From Lacimicrobium alkaliphilum (lineage in GTDB: Bacteria > Pseudomonadota > Gammaproteobacteria > Enterobacterales > Alteromonadaceae), in assembly GCF_002591895.1 (NCBI RefSeq), contig NZ_NISX01000016.1:52578-116577 (forward strand): 64,000 nucleotides of DNA, written 5' to 3'. A program made the position numbers and the translations under genes. The notes below the pieces were generated by a model. The model was not told the DNA's origin. It did no database searches and worked only from the letters and a program-made list of their open reading frames with translations. Below are positions 28,656 through 41,124 of this stretch, piece by piece (position 1 is the stretch's first letter; the number at the start of each line of letters is the position of its first letter).

Positions 28656-29399
28656 TTATTTGGCGATCACTTTCCTGGCCAGAGCTCTGTGGTTCTTAAG
28701 GCTGTTACCCAGGTGCTGGCGTACTGCTTCTCTGGCACTTTCTTCGTTTTTGTCCTCAATGGCCTGGGCCAGGCGCCGGTGTTCTTCATGTAACTGTTGC
28801 AGGTATTCGGGCTTATTTGCGGTATTGTCGTATTTGCTGATGAGATCGCGGGAAGGAATGGCTCCCGAGCCGATATATTTGATAAAACGGGAAAAGTAGG
28901 GATTGCCTGATGCATCAGCAACCGCTAAATGAAGAGCCAGATCTTCTTTTACTGCGTCCTCACCCTGATTTTTCTTAGTCTCAAAATCTTCGATGCACTG
29001 CCATATTCGTTTCATTTGAGTTTTCTTACGATTGCGCGCCGCCATAGCTGACATTTCCAGTTCTACCGCCATACGAAGTTCGAGTATTTGAATGGCGTCC
29101 TCTATCGAAGCGAATTCATTGGTTTCTATTTCAAATGGGCGACTGGTAACCCCATCGGCAACAAAAACGCCAATCCCTTGTCGGCTGATAATCAGTTTTT
29201 CCGCTTTTAACGCTGCTACCGCTTCTCTGACAACACTGCGACTTACCCCAGCCTGCTCTTCAATTTCCCTGGCTGTTGGTAGTTTTGTCCCAGGAGGCAG
29301 ATTGCCATCGAGAATTTTCTGTCGAAGTGAATTGGTCAGGTCGATAGACAGGCTACGTGAACCCTGTAATTGCGAAATACTGAAAATTGCGTTTTCCAT
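28656..29399 (-). CDS. GntR-family regulator, FadR/FCD subfamily; likely regulator of the polysaccharide locus
   Basis: The 247-residue product has a GntR winged-helix domain at about residues 18-85 (LPPGTKLPTAREIEEQAGVSRSVVREAVAALKAEKLI). An FCD effector domain follows at about 100-235 (EDAIQILELRMAVELEMSAMAARN, HLAVADASGNPYFSRFI), whose acid and histidine residues normally bind a metal and an organic acid. FCD proteins often sense uronates or other sugar acids. It is divergent from the kdgK operon. Five copies of a near-palindromic site occur in promoters of the adjacent locus, and this is the only regulator gene within the locus, so it is the best candidate to bind them. A KDG-like inducer is inferred, not shown. 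Confidence 0.88.
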   Translation of the reverse strand: MENAIFSISQLQGSRSLSIDLTNSLRQKILDGNLPPGTKLPTAREIEEQAGVSRSVVREAVAALKAEKLIISRQGIGVFVADGVTSRPFEIETNEFASIEDAIQILELRMAVELEMSAMAARNRKKTQMKRIWQCIEDFETKKNQGEDAVKEDLALHLAVADASGNPYFSRFIKYIGSGAIPSRDLISKYDNTANKPEYLQQLHEEHRRLAQAIEDKNEESAREAVRQHLGNSLKNHRALARKVIAK

Positions 29400-29504
29400 A
29401 ATATAACTTTCTCTGTCATCTGATCTGATGATAATACTATAGCTGAACTATCTTCAGCACAATACAACGGGTTATTTGATTACAAAACTGCTCTGTTAAC
29501 GTAT

Positions 29505-29533
29505 TTGATATTACCGAAATTTAAAGGTAATGT
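29505..29533 (+). promoter_or_regulatory. Sigma-70-type promoter of the kdgK operon
   Basis: TTGATA (29505-29510), a 17-base spacer, and TAATGT (29528-29533). The operator at 29540-29557 starts about 7 bases after the -10 hexamer, over the expected transcription start. Confidence 0.5.
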
Positions 29534-29539
29534 CATATG

Positions 29540-29557
29540 TTGTATGAAGACATATGA
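29540..29557 (+). promoter_or_regulatory. Operator copy A, before kdgK
   Basis: TTGTATGAAGACATATGA, with the locus-wide core TGTATGAAGAC. An outer inverted repeat TCATATGT/ACATATGA (29533-29540 and 29550-29557) frames it. It lies between the promoter and the kdgK start, consistent with repression. Confidence 0.7.
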
Positions 29558-29566
29558 GTGATAATA

Positions 29567-30517
29567 ATGAAGGTGCTTGTGGTTGGAGAATGTATGGCTG
29601 AGTTTCGTCAGAACAGCTCGGGTGTCTGGCAACAAGCCTTTGCTGGCGATGTATTCAATACTGCGGTGTATCTGAAGCGTTTATCGGCTGAAACCGGGGT
29701 GGCCTTTGCTTCAACAACCGGTAAAGACATGCTTAGCCAACAGTTACGTCAGTATTGCGAGCGGGTATCCTTGGATATTCGTTGGCTGAAGTCCCATGAA
29801 AGTCGTTCGTGCGGTTTGTATTTTATTCAGACTGATGAGCAGGGTGAGCGACAGTTTTCTTATTATCGTGAACGCTCGGCGGCGCGGACACTGGTTCAGC
29901 AATTCACTGCGGCCGATTGGTGTGCGATCAGTGAGCAAACAGATTGGGTGTTTTATTCCGCCATTACCCTGAGCATTTTGTCTGCAGAGGATCGGAAGAG
30001 GTTTATTGAGCATTTGATGCGGCTGCGTCGCCAGGGGGTCAAACTGGCATTTGATACCAACTATAGAGCATCCCTTTGGGAGAGCTGTGATTCGGCCAGA
30101 ACCTGGGTGTATTGCGCGATAGATAACAGTGATTTGGTTTTTGCTGGAACAGAAGATATGGCCGGAATACTGAACTGCCCGGCAATAACCGCAAAACAGC
30201 TGGCCAATGAGTTGGCGGAGTTGTCAGTTCCTGAGCTGGTGCTCAAAGCTGGCAAAGAAGAGGTTGGTCTGCTTGTTGACGGTGACTACCTCACCTTTGC
30301 GGTTGAACCGGTCAGCAAGGTTGTGGATACCACCGCAGCAGGGGATTCGTTTAACGCCGGATATCTCGCGGCTCTGTTGAATGGACAGCCCCTGTCTGAG
30401 CGCGTGCAATGGGCTAAAACACTGGCAGCACAAGTCATTCAGTATCCCGGTGCCATCATTCCTGAGTCCGCAATGCCCACAATGGTACCCAACAAATCCG
30501 ATCACCAGCATGGTTAA
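29567..30517 (+). CDS. kdgK: 2-dehydro-3-deoxygluconokinase (KDG kinase)
   Basis: A 316-residue PfkB-family sugar kinase. The ATP/anion-hole motif is DTTAAGDSFNAGYL near the C-terminus; the start is MKVLVVGECMAEF, and the substrate-lid region is like that of KDG kinases. It phosphorylates 2-keto-3-deoxygluconate to KDPG in the cytosol, the last step after KduI and KduD (44982-46617). ATG 29567 is preferred to the in-frame GTG at 29558. It is the first gene of an operon with the DUF4861 and DUF2264 genes and has operator A at its promoter. No KDPG aldolase gene is in the window; it must lie elsewhere. Confidence 0.88.
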   Translation: MKVLVVGECMAEFRQNSSGVWQQAFAGDVFNTAVYLKRLSAETGVAFASTTGKDMLSQQLRQYCERVSLDIRWLKSHESRSCGLYFIQTDEQGERQFSYYRERSAARTLVQQFTAADWCAISEQTDWVFYSAITLSILSAEDRKRFIEHLMRLRRQGVKLAFDTNYRASLWESCDSARTWVYCAIDNSDLVFAGTEDMAGILNCPAITAKQLANELAELSVPELVLKAGKEEVGLLVDGDYLTFAVEPVSKVVDTTAAGDSFNAGYLAALLNGQPLSERVQWAKTLAAQVIQYPGAIIPESAMPTMVPNKSDHQHG

Positions 30518-30550
30518 CAGATTAATAGTAATGTCCCAGGAGAAAGAATT

Positions 30551-31798
30551 ATGACGTGGCAATTTATTCGCCAGACCGGTTATTTGGCTGTCTTAATAGT
30601 TAGTGTGATGTTGGTGGGATGCAAGCCCTCAGCCGAGACAGGCCCTAAAGTCAGCATTACCAATCCCTCCTCCTTTGACCGGCAGGATGAGGTGATCAGC
30701 GTCTCTTTAACCTCATTGGGCCAGGAAGGAAATGCGCTGATCCACAGCGAAGTGATGCTGGACAACGGGCAAACAAGCATACCCGGACAATGGCTGGATA
30801 CAGATAAAGACACTCAGCCCGATACTCTGTTGTTCAGTGTATCCGTGCCCGCTCAGAGTGAGGTGAGTTATCAGTTAGTGCCTGCGCAAGAGACCAGGCT
30901 GAGTAAGCGCACTTATGCCGAACTCGGAGTGCGCCAGAATGCGCAATGGCAGGAAGGTCGTATGACAGGTGGCAGCTTTGAGCCAGCTCAAACCATGACG
31001 CTGCCGGATACCCATGAAATTGGCGATGGTTTATTTAAGTATGAAGGTCCGGGCTGGGAGTCTGACAAGGTGGCCTATCGGCTTTATTTTGATCAGCGCA
31101 ATATCCTCGATATTTTCGGTAAGCGCCGTGCTGAAATTACTCTGGAGCAGGTTGGGCAGGTAGGCGCGCCGTCTTATCATGAGCTGCAAGACTGGGGGAT
31201 GGACGTTCTGAAGACGGGGCCGTCTATCGGTCTGGGTAGTGTGGCGGTCTATGAAGATGGTCAGACGAGACGCATTGATAATAGTGAAAAGATGCAGGTA
31301 AGTATCGCTCACAATAGTCCCCTGTACAGTGAAGTTCACGTTGCTCACAGCGGCTTTGTCAGCAATGAGGGAGAGGCTGATATCGACACTCGCTATAGTA
31401 TTGCTGCCGGCACTGCCCTGACTAAAGTCACGGTTTCCGTTGAGGGCGAGGCTCCCCCTCTGGTTACCGGTATTGTCAAACACCAGCAAACATTAATGCG
31501 ATCGAATTCGCAACAAAAAGACGGCTGGCATTATGTCGCCACCTTTGGTCCTCAGAGTTACATCAATGATGCACTGGGTATGGCAATTTTTTATCGGGCT
31601 GAGGATCTTCAGCACCTTGGCGAAGATCAACATAATCACCTTGTGGTAATGAAGCCATCATCCAAACCTTTGCAATATTACTTTGCTGGTTACTGGCAGC
31701 AGGGGCCGGATGGTATCTCAGATCAGGCGCAGTTTAAGGCTGAGCTGGAGCGAACGCTCATACGCCTCAATCAACCACTACAACTACAGATTGATTAA
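30551..31798 (+). CDS. DUF4861-family lipoprotein
   Basis: The product (415 residues) begins with a lipoprotein signal whose lipobox is LVGC (Cys about 24), so it is probably membrane-anchored in the envelope. The body matches the DUF4861 family: YRLYFDQRNILDIFGKR, YHELQDWGMDVLKTG, and a beta-rich C-terminal half. Such proteins recur in uronic-acid polysaccharide loci, and a hydrolytic or binding role has been suspected; I do not assign one. AGGAG precedes the ATG at 30551. It lies 33 bases after kdgK and 12 bases before the DUF2264 gene. Confidence 0.85.
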   Translation: MTWQFIRQTGYLAVLIVSVMLVGCKPSAETGPKVSITNPSSFDRQDEVISVSLTSLGQEGNALIHSEVMLDNGQTSIPGQWLDTDKDTQPDTLLFSVSVPAQSEVSYQLVPAQETRLSKRTYAELGVRQNAQWQEGRMTGGSFEPAQTMTLPDTHEIGDGLFKYEGPGWESDKVAYRLYFDQRNILDIFGKRRAEITLEQVGQVGAPSYHELQDWGMDVLKTGPSIGLGSVAVYEDGQTRRIDNSEKMQVSIAHNSPLYSEVHVAHSGFVSNEGEADIDTRYSIAAGTALTKVTVSVEGEAPPLVTGIVKHQQTLMRSNSQQKDGWHYVATFGPQSYINDALGMAIFYRAEDLQHLGEDQHNHLVVMKPSSKPLQYYFAGYWQQGPDGISDQAQFKAELERTLIRLNQPLQLQID

Positions 31799-31810
31799 AA
31801 AGGAAAGATT

Positions 31811-33040
31811 ATGAAGGGTATCCAACGACTTTTTCAGGTCCTTATGCTCAGCATCGTTGTTGCTGTTCCGGCAGTCGCTGCATCGTCTGATCGTCAGTTA
31901 TGGGTAGATCATTTGACTGTACTGGCCGATCCGGTATTGCGTAATCTGGCCAATGAAACTCTGAATAGCTCAATACCTGATAAACAAGGAGAATTTGAGC
32001 CAGAGTATGGGCGGCGTATCCAGTATGCACCGCTGGAGTCACTGGGGCGGTTGATGGCTGGGTTAGCACCCTGGCTGGAACTGGGTCCTGACAATTCTGA
32101 AGAAGGTCAGTTAAGAGCGGAATATATTGATCTCGCACGCCGGGCTATTGCCAATGGTGTGAATCCGGCGTCACCCGATTATCTGAACTTTGACAATGGC
32201 CATCAGCCGTTAGTCGACGTGGCTTACTTAGCCCAGGCATTCATTCGTGCACCGCAACAGCTTTGGTATGGGTTGCCTGAGTCTGTGCAGAACAATGTGC
32301 TGGCAGCGTTTGAAAAGACCCGCAAAATTACGGATACCCCATACAGTAATTGGTTGATGTTCCCGGCCACACTGGAAGCGTTTTATCTGAAGTTTGGTTA
32401 CGAGGCCAACCTGCCACGGATTGAATTTGCTTTACACAAGCATAAAGACTGGTATGTGGGCGATGGCGTCTACTCCGACGGTGAACCCTACCACTGGGAT
32501 TACTATAACTCCTATGTTATTCAGCCCATGCTGGTGGATGTACACCAGATCCTGAAACACAAAACCACTCATCGCCTGAATGCCCTCCATGACAAGGTGA
32601 TGGCACGTTCACAGCGTTATGCCGCTATTTTAGAGAGACAAATCTCGCCACAGGGGACTTATCCTATTGTGGGCCGTTCTGCGATTTATCGCTTTGGTGC
32701 GTTTCAGACTTTGGCACAAATGGCGCTGATGGAGCGTCTGCCTGGTGAACTCAGTGAAGGTCAGGTACGCTCCGCCATGACAGCAGTGATGAAGAGATTA
32801 CTGGATGAGAGCAGTTATGACGATGAGGGTTGGTTGAAAATTGGCGTGATAGGCGAACAACCTGGGCTGGCTGAACCTTATATCTCTACCGGTAGTCTGT
32901 ATATGGCGTCGCTTGGCTTTCTGCCACTGGGGTTACCGGCTGAACATTCGTTCTGGACCAGCCCAGCGGAAGACTGGACAGCGAAAAAAGTGTGGGGCGG
33001 TAACAGTGACGTGCAACGGGACAAATCCTTAAAGGACTAA
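31811..33040 (+). CDS. DUF2264-family secreted protein, putative glycoside hydrolase
   Basis: This 409-residue protein has an N-terminal signal peptide (about 1-24, ending PAVAA). The rest is an alpha/alpha-barrel-like protein with DUF2264 hallmarks: LGRLMAGLAPWLELGPD, SPDYLNFDNGHQPLVDVAYLAQ, WYVGDGVYSDGEPYHWDYYNSYVIQPMLVDV. Relatives occur in polysaccharide loci, and some are thought to act on glucuronosides, which would fit here. That link is from memory and not certain. AAGGAAAG supports the start. It is the last gene of the kdgK operon, followed by an intrinsic terminator at 33066-33091. Confidence 0.85.
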   Translation: MKGIQRLFQVLMLSIVVAVPAVAASSDRQLWVDHLTVLADPVLRNLANETLNSSIPDKQGEFEPEYGRRIQYAPLESLGRLMAGLAPWLELGPDNSEEGQLRAEYIDLARRAIANGVNPASPDYLNFDNGHQPLVDVAYLAQAFIRAPQQLWYGLPESVQNNVLAAFEKTRKITDTPYSNWLMFPATLEAFYLKFGYEANLPRIEFALHKHKDWYVGDGVYSDGEPYHWDYYNSYVIQPMLVDVHQILKHKTTHRLNALHDKVMARSQRYAAILERQISPQGTYPIVGRSAIYRFGAFQTLAQMALMERLPGELSEGQVRSAMTAVMKRLLDESSYDDEGWLKIGVIGEQPGLAEPYISTGSLYMASLGFLPLGLPAEHSFWTSPAEDWTAKKVWGGNSDVQRDKSLKD

Positions 33041-33065
33041 ACCCGGACGGGTTATAGAAATAACA

Positions 33066-33091
33066 AAGCCTCCATATGCGGAGGCTTTTTT
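33066..33091 (+). terminator. Intrinsic terminator of the kdgK-DUF4861-DUF2264 operon
   Basis: AAGCCTCC and GGAGGCTT form a perfect 8-base stem with a 6-base loop, followed by a T-run to 33091, 26 bases past the stop codon at 33040. Confidence 0.9.
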
Positions 33092-33154
33092 ATTGCTTGT
33101 CAATGCCGTGGATTAATAACACTCACACAGTGTGATTAAACCTGACATAGCCAC

Positions 33155-33178
33155 AAAAAGCCCCGGGCAAGCCGGGGC
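33155..33178 (-). terminator. Intrinsic terminator of the PL8 lyase gene
   Basis: On the minus strand, GCCCCGG and CCGGGGC form a GC-rich stem followed by TTTTT, about 20 bases after the lyase stop codon. It is back to back with the terminator at 33066-33091. Confidence 0.85.
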
Positions 33179-33198
33179 CGGCATGGCCAACAGTAAGT

Positions 33199-36100
33199 TC
33201 AGAGACTGATCACAATCTGTGGCTGATTGTTATCTTCCTTGCTGTCAATGGCGGTATATATCTCGCTATCGCTGCCCTCGATAACAAAACTGAGATGCTT
33301 GTCGCCTGCCAGCTCAGCATTGACAAAATCGGTAATATCCACTGTTATCCACTGGTTGTTACCGGTTACGGCGGGCTGCGCAAAGAGCCAGCCACTAGCC
33401 GGGGCCGTATTCCAGCTCAGGCTTTGTTCGTCCCAGTCATCGCCGGTTTTATACAGATTCAGGGTTGTGGTGGCATCGGTATTGCGCACATGCAGTTTAA
33501 GCTCGGCCTGACTGACACTATCAGTGCTGATGTCGCTGAGATCCCACTGCAGTAATGCCTTGCGATTAAACCCGCTGCTGCTTGGTTTTACCGCCATATA
33601 TGACCAGCTTCCGTAATTGTCATTGGCATAACTGCCATCCCGAATCATGGCATCATCGCCAGGGAGCAATGCCATTGGCGTGACCCGCAGGCGCGGCGCA
33701 TTCAGGTGCTCTTTACTGTCAATGGCCGTATAGGCTTCAGCACTGCCTCCTTCAATAATAAAACTCGCTTTCTGGTCGGAGGCAAGTTCATTATTAATGT
33801 AGCTGGTCAGATCCAGTGTCAGCCACTGATCGTCACCGCTTATGCCGGGTTGTGCCAATAGTGCCCCTTTGTTCGGTGCTGTGTTGTGAGTCAGTGACAA
33901 TTCGTCCCAGTTGTCATCGCTTGCATAGAGCTTAATAGTTGTAGCGTCACTGTTGCGAACATGCAGTTTGAGGTTGGCAGACTGGACGGGTATGTTTGCC
34001 AGTTGACTCAGATCCCACTGTAAAAAACCCGTGCGCTGAAAACCACTACCGCTGTCTTTTATTACAATATAGGAACGATCACCATAGTTGCTGTCGGCGT
34101 AACTGCCATCCCGGGTATAAGTATCGTGAGCCGACAAGATAGCTGGCGTAGCCGCACAATCTCCGACAGTTCCATCAAATGTCACTGGCTGACTGCGGCC
34201 CAGTTCGGCGGCACTGCCCGGCATGGTGACCGGGGTTTTTTGCGTCAGTCCACTGGTGTCGGTCCAACACACATTAATATCCATGCCGCCACTGCCCGGG
34301 GTCGCGATCATTATTGTCGGGGTGGCAAGGCTCTGGTCAATCAATACAACACTGGAATGGGTCACGCTGATTGTTTCACCGCCCGGCAGTGTCAGGCTGC
34401 CTGGCTGATAAAAGACGACGCCCGTTGTCTGAGTGTTCTGGTGGTAAACCGCTTGCTGGGTTTCGTTGTTTACCAGAATGTCGATACCTGGTGACTGGGC
34501 AGCACTTTGAGTCTCGCTAAGTGAGGCGTTCGGCAGGATGATATAGGCATAGTCATCCGCTACCGGTTGACTGCCATGAGCAATCGCAAGCTTAAAAACA
34601 TCTTTACTTATAGTCGTATCAGACTTGCTGTCATTGATCTGTTTCCAGCTGCCACTTTGTGACTGCAAACTGACTGCACCTGACCAGTCGCCGGGGAACA
34701 GGTAACCGATATTGTTGTGATGTATCCAGCCAGCGTTGGTCAGAGAGTGGGCCCCGGTGCTGAGCACGCTGCCATCCACGGTAACACTGCCATCAAGCAG
34801 ATTTTGTTCTACGGTGGTAAATACATTATTAGCGTGAGAGGAAGTAATGTCGCTGCCCAAAGCGACCATGGCATCGTCGAAATGGAACCAGGCTTTATTG
34901 GCCCGGGTGGCGAGAATATCCAGCTTCATAACACTGATCCCCGCGTCATCATTAGTTACGCCACCAACGAATGTTGTGTTTTGTAATGATGATTCGCCCC
35001 ATGTTCGACTGGGGCCTTCATAAGCAGGGCCTGTGACTCCGGGGAGCTGAGTCCAGTCCCATACGGGGAAAATATCCCGATATTCCTGGCCGCTTTGATA
35101 CAAAAATGTGTTGCCCAGGCCAAGCCAGAAACCGAGTAAGTTTTCACCATTACCGGTCTCACTGGAACGCACCCGGTTTGAGCTCATGTGTACGGTAAAC
35201 AGGTAGTCGGGACGAGCATTGATGCCATAGTCGGAGCGCCAGTAATGCTTATGCTGATTCAGACCCGAAGGCGATCCGTTAACATGATCGCGGAAATCCT
35301 GAGTTTCATCGGCACGGGAGGGTACCAATGCCTCGGTATAGCCGATACGCTTGAGCAAGGTGTCATTGCTTAGTACCGCGGGGCCGGGGCGGGAGATAGA
35401 ACGCCCCCCTGTGCTGTAATCCATGCGACCATGGCGGGTCATCCAGCGGTCACCCTCCAGAAAATAGTCGGTGATAATATCGACTTTGGTCTGAGGGTAG
35501 GCCCACTGTAAATCGCGTACCTGATACGCCCAGTAAAGAGAGCTGCCGAGCAGCACTTTCCCGTAGGAACCGTTATGCAGCAGAGGCCCGTGTTGATGAT
35601 AGGAATTATCTGGCTGGATGCCCTCTCCTGTCGTCTGCACAATGCTGTCGCCAATGCCGTCAATGCCGGCTTGCACCCTGTTGCCGTCATTGTCCAGCAA
35701 GCCTCCATAAATCACTGATTGTGATATGTCTGTGCGGTTCGCACCTGTCATTGACGGCGCAGTCGGGAAATCACTGAGAATATTGGTTTTTTGATACGGC
35801 TGGAGTTGTGATTCGAGTATCAGCCCTATAGGGCCGAGGTATTTCTGTTTGCCGATATCTCCCCACCACCAGTTGTCGCTGACCGGATTAACCTGGTACC
35901 AGTAATCAATGCCATCTGACAGCTGAGACAGTTTTGCTGGTGTTGGCGCCTGGTAGTAGTCGGCGGCCATTGCTCTCAGTCTTGCCAGGTGTTCAGAAGG
36001 CGCCCATTCCGAGCGTGAAGTATCCGTATAGTCGATATCACTCCAGCTGCCATTGGACTGCTGACTGGTGTAATAGCCTGAAGCCAGAACGCTGATAGTG

Positions 36101-36297
36101 GTGCTGTCCTTTTCTGCCCGCTGTTGTTCATTACTGATAAAGTCAGGTATCAGGCGGTCCTTAAGTGTTGCAATTTCGCTACTTTGAGCCGCTGACTGAT
36201 GGCTGTGAATCAGCACAAAAGTAAACAGCACAGATAACAAAACCGGCTTTAAGTTGAGCCATATCCGTGCGCCTGGCTCGAATTTTGTGTTTATCAT
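33199..36297 (-). CDS. Secreted polysaccharide lyase family 8 enzyme with two C-terminal DNRLRE modules
   Basis: From the chosen start the product is 1032 residues. A signal peptide covers about 1-38 (ending HSHQSAAQ). The alpha/alpha-toroid lyase domain follows, with the PL8 catalytic set visible: Asn187 (GANRTD), His236 (YHQHG), Tyr245 (GSYG) and Arg299/Arg303. Then comes the NGENLLGFWLGLGNTFLYQSG region and a beta-sandwich. Two DNRLRE-type modules (about 745-890 and 893-1032) resemble carbohydrate-binding modules and are about half identical to each other. PL8 enzymes cut polymers at hexuronic acids by beta-elimination, as with chondroitin, hyaluronan and xanthan. The start at 36297 has GGAG upstream; an upstream ATG (36417) would bury the signal peptide. 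Operator B lies upstream. Confidence 0.88.
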   Translation of the reverse strand: MINTKFEPGARIWLNLKPVLLSVLFTFVLIHSHQSAAQSSEIATLKDRLIPDFISNEQQRAEKDSTTISVLASGYYTSQQSNGSWSDIDYTDTSRSEWAPSEHLARLRAMAADYYQAPTPAKLSQLSDGIDYWYQVNPVSDNWWWGDIGKQKYLGPIGLILESQLQPYQKTNILSDFPTAPSMTGANRTDISQSVIYGGLLDNDGNRVQAGIDGIGDSIVQTTGEGIQPDNSYHQHGPLLHNGSYGKVLLGSSLYWAYQVRDLQWAYPQTKVDIITDYFLEGDRWMTRHGRMDYSTGGRSISRPGPAVLSNDTLLKRIGYTEALVPSRADETQDFRDHVNGSPSGLNQHKHYWRSDYGINARPDYLFTVHMSSNRVRSSETGNGENLLGFWLGLGNTFLYQSGQEYRDIFPVWDWTQLPGVTGPAYEGPSRTWGESSLQNTTFVGGVTNDDAGISVMKLDILATRANKAWFHFDDAMVALGSDITSSHANNVFTTVEQNLLDGSVTVDGSVLSTGAHSLTNAGWIHHNNIGYLFPGDWSGAVSLQSQSGSWKQINDSKSDTTISKDVFKLAIAHGSQPVADDYAYIILPNASLSETQSAAQSPGIDILVNNETQQAVYHQNTQTTGVVFYQPGSLTLPGGETISVTHSSVVLIDQSLATPTIMIATPGSGGMDINVCWTDTSGLTQKTPVTMPGSAAELGRSQPVTFDGTVGDCAATPAILSAHDTYTRDGSYADSNYGDRSYIVIKDSGSGFQRTGFLQWDLSQLANIPVQSANLKLHVRNSDATTIKLYASDDNWDELSLTHNTAPNKGALLAQPGISGDDQWLTLDLTSYINNELASDQKASFIIEGGSAEAYTAIDSKEHLNAPRLRVTPMALLPGDDAMIRDGSYANDNYGSWSYMAVKPSSSGFNRKALLQWDLSDISTDSVSQAELKLHVRNTDATTTLNLYKTGDDWDEQSLSWNTAPASGWLFAQPAVTGNNQWITVDITDFVNAELAGDKHLSFVIEGSDSEIYTAIDSKEDNNQPQIVISL

Positions 36298-36432
36298 ATT
36301 TCGCTCCGTTGTTTTTTGGGGGAGCAATAGGGCGTCCAGCGATATTGTTCCGCAAGAATAGAAGAGCTTCCATTTTTTAAGAAGCCCTTTAATTGTTAAC
36401 ATGAGGTTAAAATTCATTCAACTTAATATCAC

Positions 36433-36450
36433 ATGTATGAAGACTTATAT
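36433..36450 (+). promoter_or_regulatory. Operator copy B, before the PL8 lyase gene
   Basis: ATGTATGAAGACTTATAT contains the shared core TGTATGAAGAC. It lies about 135 bases upstream of the lyase start codon (minus strand), in the AT-rich divergent region with GH105. Confidence 0.65.
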
Positions 36451-36513
36451 CTTGTAAGGTATTGAATAAAAAGTATATTAATTAAATTACTTCAAATAAA
36501 TTATGTATAGGTA

Positions 36514-36542
36514 TTGTTACTGGCGTGTTTTTTAAATATAGT
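36514..36542 (+). promoter_or_regulatory. Sigma-70-type promoter of the GH105-GH2 operon
   Basis: TTGTTA (36514-36519), a 17-base spacer and TATAGT (36537-36542). The operator at 36542-36559 begins at the last base of the -10 element. Confidence 0.55.
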
Positions 36543-36559
36543 TGTATGAAGACTGACAA
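36542..36559 (+). promoter_or_regulatory. Operator copy C, before GH105
   Basis: TTGTATGAAGACTGACAA. It lies directly over the predicted transcription start and 19 bases before the GH105 ATG. Repression by steric block is the natural reading. Confidence 0.7.
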
Positions 36560-36577
36560 GTAGTTTTAAGGATTATT

Positions 36578-41012
<4,435 letters not shown>

Positions 41013-41028
41013 TTAATCTCCCTGACTT

Positions 41029-41055
41029 TGCCCCACCTGGGTGGGGCATTTTTTT
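41029..41055 (+). terminator. Intrinsic terminator after the GH2 gene
   Basis: TGCCCCAC and GTGGGGCA form an 8-base stem with a 4-base loop, followed by a T-run. It separates the GH105-GH2 transcript from the symporter-galT-galK operon. Confidence 0.92.
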
Positions 41056-41124
41056 AACTTGTTTTAAGTTATCAGATGAGATGATGTCTTTTAACTAAAC
41101 TGTCATGATACGGAGCAACAAAAC

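Noticed and set aside
41081..41098. Possible sixth operator copy before the SSS-galT-galK operon (GATGTCTTTTAAC).
   Set aside because: Only about half of the 18 positions match in the reverse orientation and the invariant core is broken.
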